Below are positions 60,965 to 64,000 of a stretch of 64,000 bases of DNA, piece after piece; the stretch's first letter is position 1, and every line of letters begins with the position of its first letter. The translations under genes and the position numbers were made by a program. The DNA is from Lachnospiraceae bacterium (GTDB taxonomy: Bacteria > Bacillota > Clostridia > Lachnospirales > Lachnospiraceae), in the NCBI GenBank assembly GCA_017408735.1, contig JAFQUB010000031.1, forward strand, positions 1-64,000, given 5' to 3'. Below the pieces are notes generated by a model. It searched no databases and was not told the origin of the DNA. It worked only from the letters and a program-made list of their open reading frames with translations.

Positions 60965-61309
60965 GTGCAGAAAGATATGACGAAGAAATACATTCCTATG
61001 ACGGAAACAACGTATTATACGCTTTTAGCAGTCATTGAACCAAGGCATGGCTATGCTATCATGCAGTTTGTAAGTAACCTTACGAAAGAGCGAATCAAGC
61101 TTGGTACGGGAACCTTATATACGATGGTAGGAAGATTAACTACGGATGGTTTAATTTCCATAGTAGATAGCGACAGTGGGAAAAAAACGTATCAGATTAC
61201 AGAATTAGGTCAGGAATTGCTGGAGATAGAAACGAAACGTTTGCAGGTTCAATTGGAGAATGGTGTCAATGTGTTGGAAGGGAGAGATGGAAATGAAAGC
61301 AAGGCTTAA
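60965..61309 (+). CDS. PadR-family transcriptional regulator
   Basis: The 114-residue protein has the PadR winged helix-turn-helix: TTYYTLLAVIEPRHGYAIMQFV, LGTGTLYTMVGRLTTDGLIS and a wing ending in KKTYQITELGQELL. I start at GTG 60965 (GGCGGGTG just upstream); the frame from 60956 begins within the ribosome site. It leads an operon with a DUF2812 protein and an ABC transporter, and its product probably binds the repeat array before it. Such sets usually respond to antibiotics or envelope stress. Confidence 0.9.
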   Translation: MQKDMTKKYIPMTETTYYTLLAVIEPRHGYAIMQFVSNLTKERIKLGTGTLYTMVGRLTTDGLISIVDSDSGKKTYQITELGQELLEIETKRLQVQLENGVNVLEGRDGNESKA

Positions 61310-62402
61310 AAAATTCAAGTTTTTTCTTACATTTCATAAGGAGAGGGAATGGTTAGAAAACATGGCATTGCAAGGCTATATGTTAGAAGATGTTAAGCTT
61401 GGAATGTTTTACTGTTTCAGAAAAGATGAACCAAAGCGTATGCTTTACGAAGTAGACCGCTTCGATTTGAAAAGAAATCCGAATCTGGAAGAAATGATGG
61501 AAAAAAAGAATTTTATTGATATGGCGACGGAAGGCGGATGGCGGGAAGTCACCCATGATGAAAGTCTGACATATTACTTTACAAAAGAGTATGAGGAAGA
61601 CGGATTTAACGATTTGTATAATGATGAAGAATCTATACAGATACGAGCGGATAAATTCCGAAATATTTATATGTCGCAGGCAAAATTAATGGTAAAAATG
61701 GTGGCGTTTATTGCAATTGTCCAATTCGTGGTAGACTGGCTTCTGATAAAAGGCTATCTTGGAACTACGACAGAGTTGGCGGCAAAATGGAAATTTTATC
61801 ACGCATTTTGTGCTATTTATGTGATAGGGACGACACTTTTGGCGTGTGCATATTTTAAATTGTCGGAAGTAATGTATGAAGATATGAGAATGATGTCCGG
61901 AGAGGCATATCGATTAAAAAGAAATAAGGAAATTCGCAAAGAAAAGAAGCTTATTATGACCACAAAAGGTCTTCAGAAATATTTGAAAAAGCATGCTCAA
62001 AAGGGAGAAAAACTGATTTCCATGGGAATGTTTACTTACACATTCGAAAAAACAGAAAGCATGGCGGTAGATTTTGTGATGGATACCAAGTCTATGGTGA
62101 ATGAAAGAAGAAAAAAAGCCGGAATGAAAGCTATATCGGATGCAAAGGATTGGAATTTGATGGGAAATGACTGGCAGGCAGAAAGTATTGCTTATGCTAG
62201 TCAACATGGATTAGAATGTTTGTGTGCCTTGGATAATCGGGCGATTATTTATCAGGTATACAATGAAACAGATATTCCGGAAGACATGGCAAAATTCAGA
62301 ATGCGAGTATTTTCTATTTTAGGAGGTACGGGAACGCTGATGCTCATAGGAGGAATTATCGGATTTGTCATAGGAATGCTTTCAGCAATGTTTAAATTAT
62401 AA
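61293..62402 (+). CDS. DUF2812-containing membrane protein
   Basis: The 369-residue protein begins with a DUF2812 domain (about residues 1-110, ERAWLEN-like EREWLENMALQGYMLEDVKLGMFYCF) and then has membrane segments near residues 130-150 and 165-185. A second soluble region follows, and a final membrane segment lies near residues 340-362. DUF2812 proteins commonly follow PadR regulators; their role is unknown. I chose the ATG at 61293, 8 bases after GGAG; it overlaps padR by 17 bases. Confidence 0.85.
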   Translation: MKARLKKFKFFLTFHKEREWLENMALQGYMLEDVKLGMFYCFRKDEPKRMLYEVDRFDLKRNPNLEEMMEKKNFIDMATEGGWREVTHDESLTYYFTKEYEEDGFNDLYNDEESIQIRADKFRNIYMSQAKLMVKMVAFIAIVQFVVDWLLIKGYLGTTTELAAKWKFYHAFCAIYVIGTTLLACAYFKLSEVMYEDMRMMSGEAYRLKRNKEIRKEKKLIMTTKGLQKYLKKHAQKGEKLISMGMFTYTFEKTESMAVDFVMDTKSMVNERRKKAGMKAISDAKDWNLMGNDWQAESIAYASQHGLECLCALDNRAIIYQVYNETDIPEDMAKFRMRVFSILGGTGTLMLIGGIIGFVIGMLSAMFKL

Positions 62403-62415
62403 CAGGAGGATAGAT

Positions 62416-63330
62416 ATGAAACTAGAGGTAAGAAATGTAAGAAAAAGCTTTGCAGGGAAAGAAGTACTGCATGGCATTAATTTTCAGGTGGAAAGTGGAA
62501 CAGCATTAGGTCTGTTAGGAAGAAATGGTGCTGGAAAAACCACTACCATGCGAATTATCATGGATGTATTTAAAGCAGACAGTGGAGAAATTCTGTTAGA
62601 TGGAAAGCCTTTTGAACCATCAAAACAGAGAATTGGATATATGCCGGAAGAAAGAGGATTGTATCCAAAGAGAATCGTGTTAGAGCAAATGATATATCTT
62701 GCACGACTTCGTGGAATGAGCAAAACAGAGGCAGAAAAAAGCAGTAAAAAATGGCTTCAAAGACTGGAAGTTGAAGAATATGCCAACCGTAAGTTAGAAA
62801 CGCTCTCCAAAGGAAATCAGCAGAAGGTCCAGTTGGCAGCAACTTTGGTCAGCGAGCCGGATATTGTTATCTTAGATGAGCCTTTCAGTGGTTTAGACCC
62901 GGTAAATTCCCAAATATTAAAAGATGTGGTAAGAGAACTGATTGAAGAAGGGCGACTGGTTATTTTCTCAAGTCATCAGATGAGTTATGTAGAAGAATTC
63001 TGCGAAGACATTGTGGTAATCAATCATGGTAATGTAGTATTAAATGGAAGTCTGAAAGACATAAAGAAAGAATATGGTAAAAACAGAATTACCGTTTCCT
63101 TTGATGATTACACGGTAGAAAAGTCCAAAGCAGTGATTCAGGAAAAATTCGGCGATTTTGTGGCAATCACAGGAGAGAAGAAAGAAGAAGTGATTTTAGA
63201 GTTACAAGAGGGTAAGACCAAATCAGATGTAATGGAAGCTATGTTAAAAGAGCATTTAAGCATTGCAACCTTTGGAAATTATGCGCCATCTTTAAATGAA
63301 ATTTTTGTTATGAAAGCAGGAGATGAATAA
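62416..63330 (+). CDS. ABC transporter ATP-binding protein (drug/Na+ export type)
   Basis: The 304-residue ATPase has Walker A GRNGAGKTT (about residues 36-44), the LSKGNQQKVQLAATL signature, Walker B DIVILDEPFSGLDP and the switch His in FSSHQMSYVEE. The C-terminal part after residue 215 matches the DUF4162 extension of NatA/CcmA-type ATPases. An AGGAGG site lies before the ATG 13 bases after the DUF2812 gene. The permease follows with a one-base overlap. Confidence 0.93.
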   Translation: MKLEVRNVRKSFAGKEVLHGINFQVESGTALGLLGRNGAGKTTTMRIIMDVFKADSGEILLDGKPFEPSKQRIGYMPEERGLYPKRIVLEQMIYLARLRGMSKTEAEKSSKKWLQRLEVEEYANRKLETLSKGNQQKVQLAATLVSEPDIVILDEPFSGLDPVNSQILKDVVRELIEEGRLVIFSSHQMSYVEEFCEDIVVINHGNVVLNGSLKDIKKEYGKNRITVSFDDYTVEKSKAVIQEKFGDFVAITGEKKEEVILELQEGKTKSDVMEAMLKEHLSIATFGNYAPSLNEIFVMKAGDE

Positions 63331-64000
63331 TGAAAAAGTTTTTATTAGTATTAGGATTTGAATTAAAAGAATATATGCGAAATAAGGCATTTGTAATTAC
63401 CACATTGGTGATTGCACTTCTTGGCGGAGCGGTGTTGTTCCTTCCAAGCCTTATGGATATGTCAGAGTATCTTCCGGTACCATCAAAAAATGGTGAAACT
63501 AAAGTGGAAGAAGAAACCGAAGAAGAAGTTACGTTAGATTACTATATTTGCGATGAAAACCAGTTAATTCCGGAAAGCCTGATTACAGAAATCTTTGGTG
63601 AAGGAACTTATCAGTATGTAGAAGAAGATAAAATCAAAGAGGCAATTGAAACAGAAGAAATCAAAGCAGGTTTTGTGATTCGTTCTTTGGATGAGATGGA
63701 TTACTATGTTTTAAACAAGGGCATGATGGATATGGAGTCCCAGATGATGGAATCAGCCTTAGTAACAGCAGGTCAGATAGATTACTGTAAAAAACATAAT
63801 CTGGAATACGAAGAATTAAGTAGTGTATACAATAAAGAAATTACAGTAAACGAAGAGATTCTTGGAAAAGATACCGAAAGCAATTTCTGGTACTGTTATG
63901 CCTTTGAAATTCTGGTATTTATGATGATTGTATTATATGGACAGATGATAGCAACTTCTGTTACTACAGAAAAGAGCAACCGTTCCATTGAAGTGTTAGT
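63330..64000 (+). CDS. ABC-2 type permease (partial, runs off window)
   Basis: The frame begins at the ATG of TAATG, overlapping the ATPase stop by one base, and stays open to the end of the window. The visible 223 residues start with FLLVLGFELKEYMRNKAFV and a membrane segment (about 17-37). A long extracytoplasmic region of about 140 residues, acidic at first, leads to a second membrane segment (about residues 190-210) followed by TSVTTEKSNRSIEVLV. This matches NatB-like ABC-2 permeases. The C-terminal half is missing. Confidence 0.85.
   Translation, partial: MKKFLLVLGFELKEYMRNKAFVITTLVIALLGGAVLFLPSLMDMSEYLPVPSKNGETKVEEETEEEVTLDYYICDENQLIPESLITEIFGEGTYQYVEEDKIKEAIETEEIKAGFVIRSLDEMDYYVLNKGMMDMESQMMESALVTAGQIDYCKKHNLEYEELSSVYNKEITVNEEILGKDTESNFWYCYAFEILVFMMIVLYGQMIATSVTTEKSNRSIEVL

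Noticed and set aside
1-64000. tRNA, rRNA or CRISPR array
   Set aside because: No cloverleaf with TTC loop, rRNA-like stretch, or regularly spaced identical repeats with unique spacers was seen by eye in the intergenic regions.

Overview
The window looks like a chromosome segment from a low-GC, endospore-related member of the Lachnospiraceae (Firmicutes, Clostridia). The evidence is AT-rich DNA with strong AGGAGG-type ribosome binding sites, a hisZ-dependent short HisG, the cmk-ispH-rpsA gene order, an rnfCDGEAB operon, YlbJ, SpoIID- and SleB-type proteins, an ATP-type PEP carboxykinase and a clostridial-type 6S RNA. There are about 60 protein genes, almost all housekeeping. I see no rRNA, tRNA, prophage, insertion sequence with a transposase, or CRISPR array.

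Layout. 0.1-3.3 kb: pgeF, then an ECF sigma factor / membrane anti-sigma-like protein / DUF4349 lipoprotein operon. 3.3-9.4 kb: a GH13 debranching-enzyme homologue that has lost its catalytic residues, a DUF5662 protein, luxS, a UPF0303 heme-degrading-type protein, a pseudouridine synthase, a fumarylacetoacetase-family protein and an XRE-cupin regulator. 9.4-10.1 kb: a gene-free stretch holding two diverged copies, in opposite orientation, of a ~186 bp palindromic element. 10.1-17.1 kb: a type IIA topoisomerase pair (parE-parC type), rsmD, coaD, a coiled-coil protein and ylbJ. 17.2-24.6 kb: an M23 peptidase, a small alarmone synthetase, two pseudouridine synthases, a YgiQ radical SAM protein, an SDR, a membrane protein and recU. 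24.6-29.8 kb: hisZ-hisG-hisD-hisB-hisIE from a consensus sigma-A promoter; HisIE carries an inert-looking HisF-like N-terminal domain. 29.8-36.6 kb: an RpiR regulator, a BaiN-type flavoprotein, cmk, ispH, rpsA, cheR and an RNase H-fold exonuclease. 36.7-42.7 kb: rnfCDGEAB plus apbE, the ion-pumping ferredoxin:NAD oxidoreductase and its flavin transferase. 42.8-45.3 kb: an MBOAT O-acyltransferase with an SGNH-type partner.

45.3-48.7 kb is the most unusual protein-poor region: a leader-peptide attenuator (14 codons with two His, three Tyr and one Phe in a row) before an epimerase-like gene, a protein built from two AP2 domains around a decayed HNH core, and a SleB-type hydrolase with a repeat linker. 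48.8-56.3 kb: thrC, a CheX-like/CheY pair transcribed divergently from deoC and an aminopeptidase P, then pckA. 56.4-64 kb: 6S RNA, a large SpoIID/LytB protein, a YihY/BrkB membrane protein, a DegV protein, then a PadR-DUF2812-ABC transporter operon that runs off the end, preceded by four operator-like 15 bp repeats.

Start codons were chosen from Shine-Dalgarno position, and several differ from the longest open frame. Functions rest on motif recognition by eye. No database search, folding program or alignment was run.
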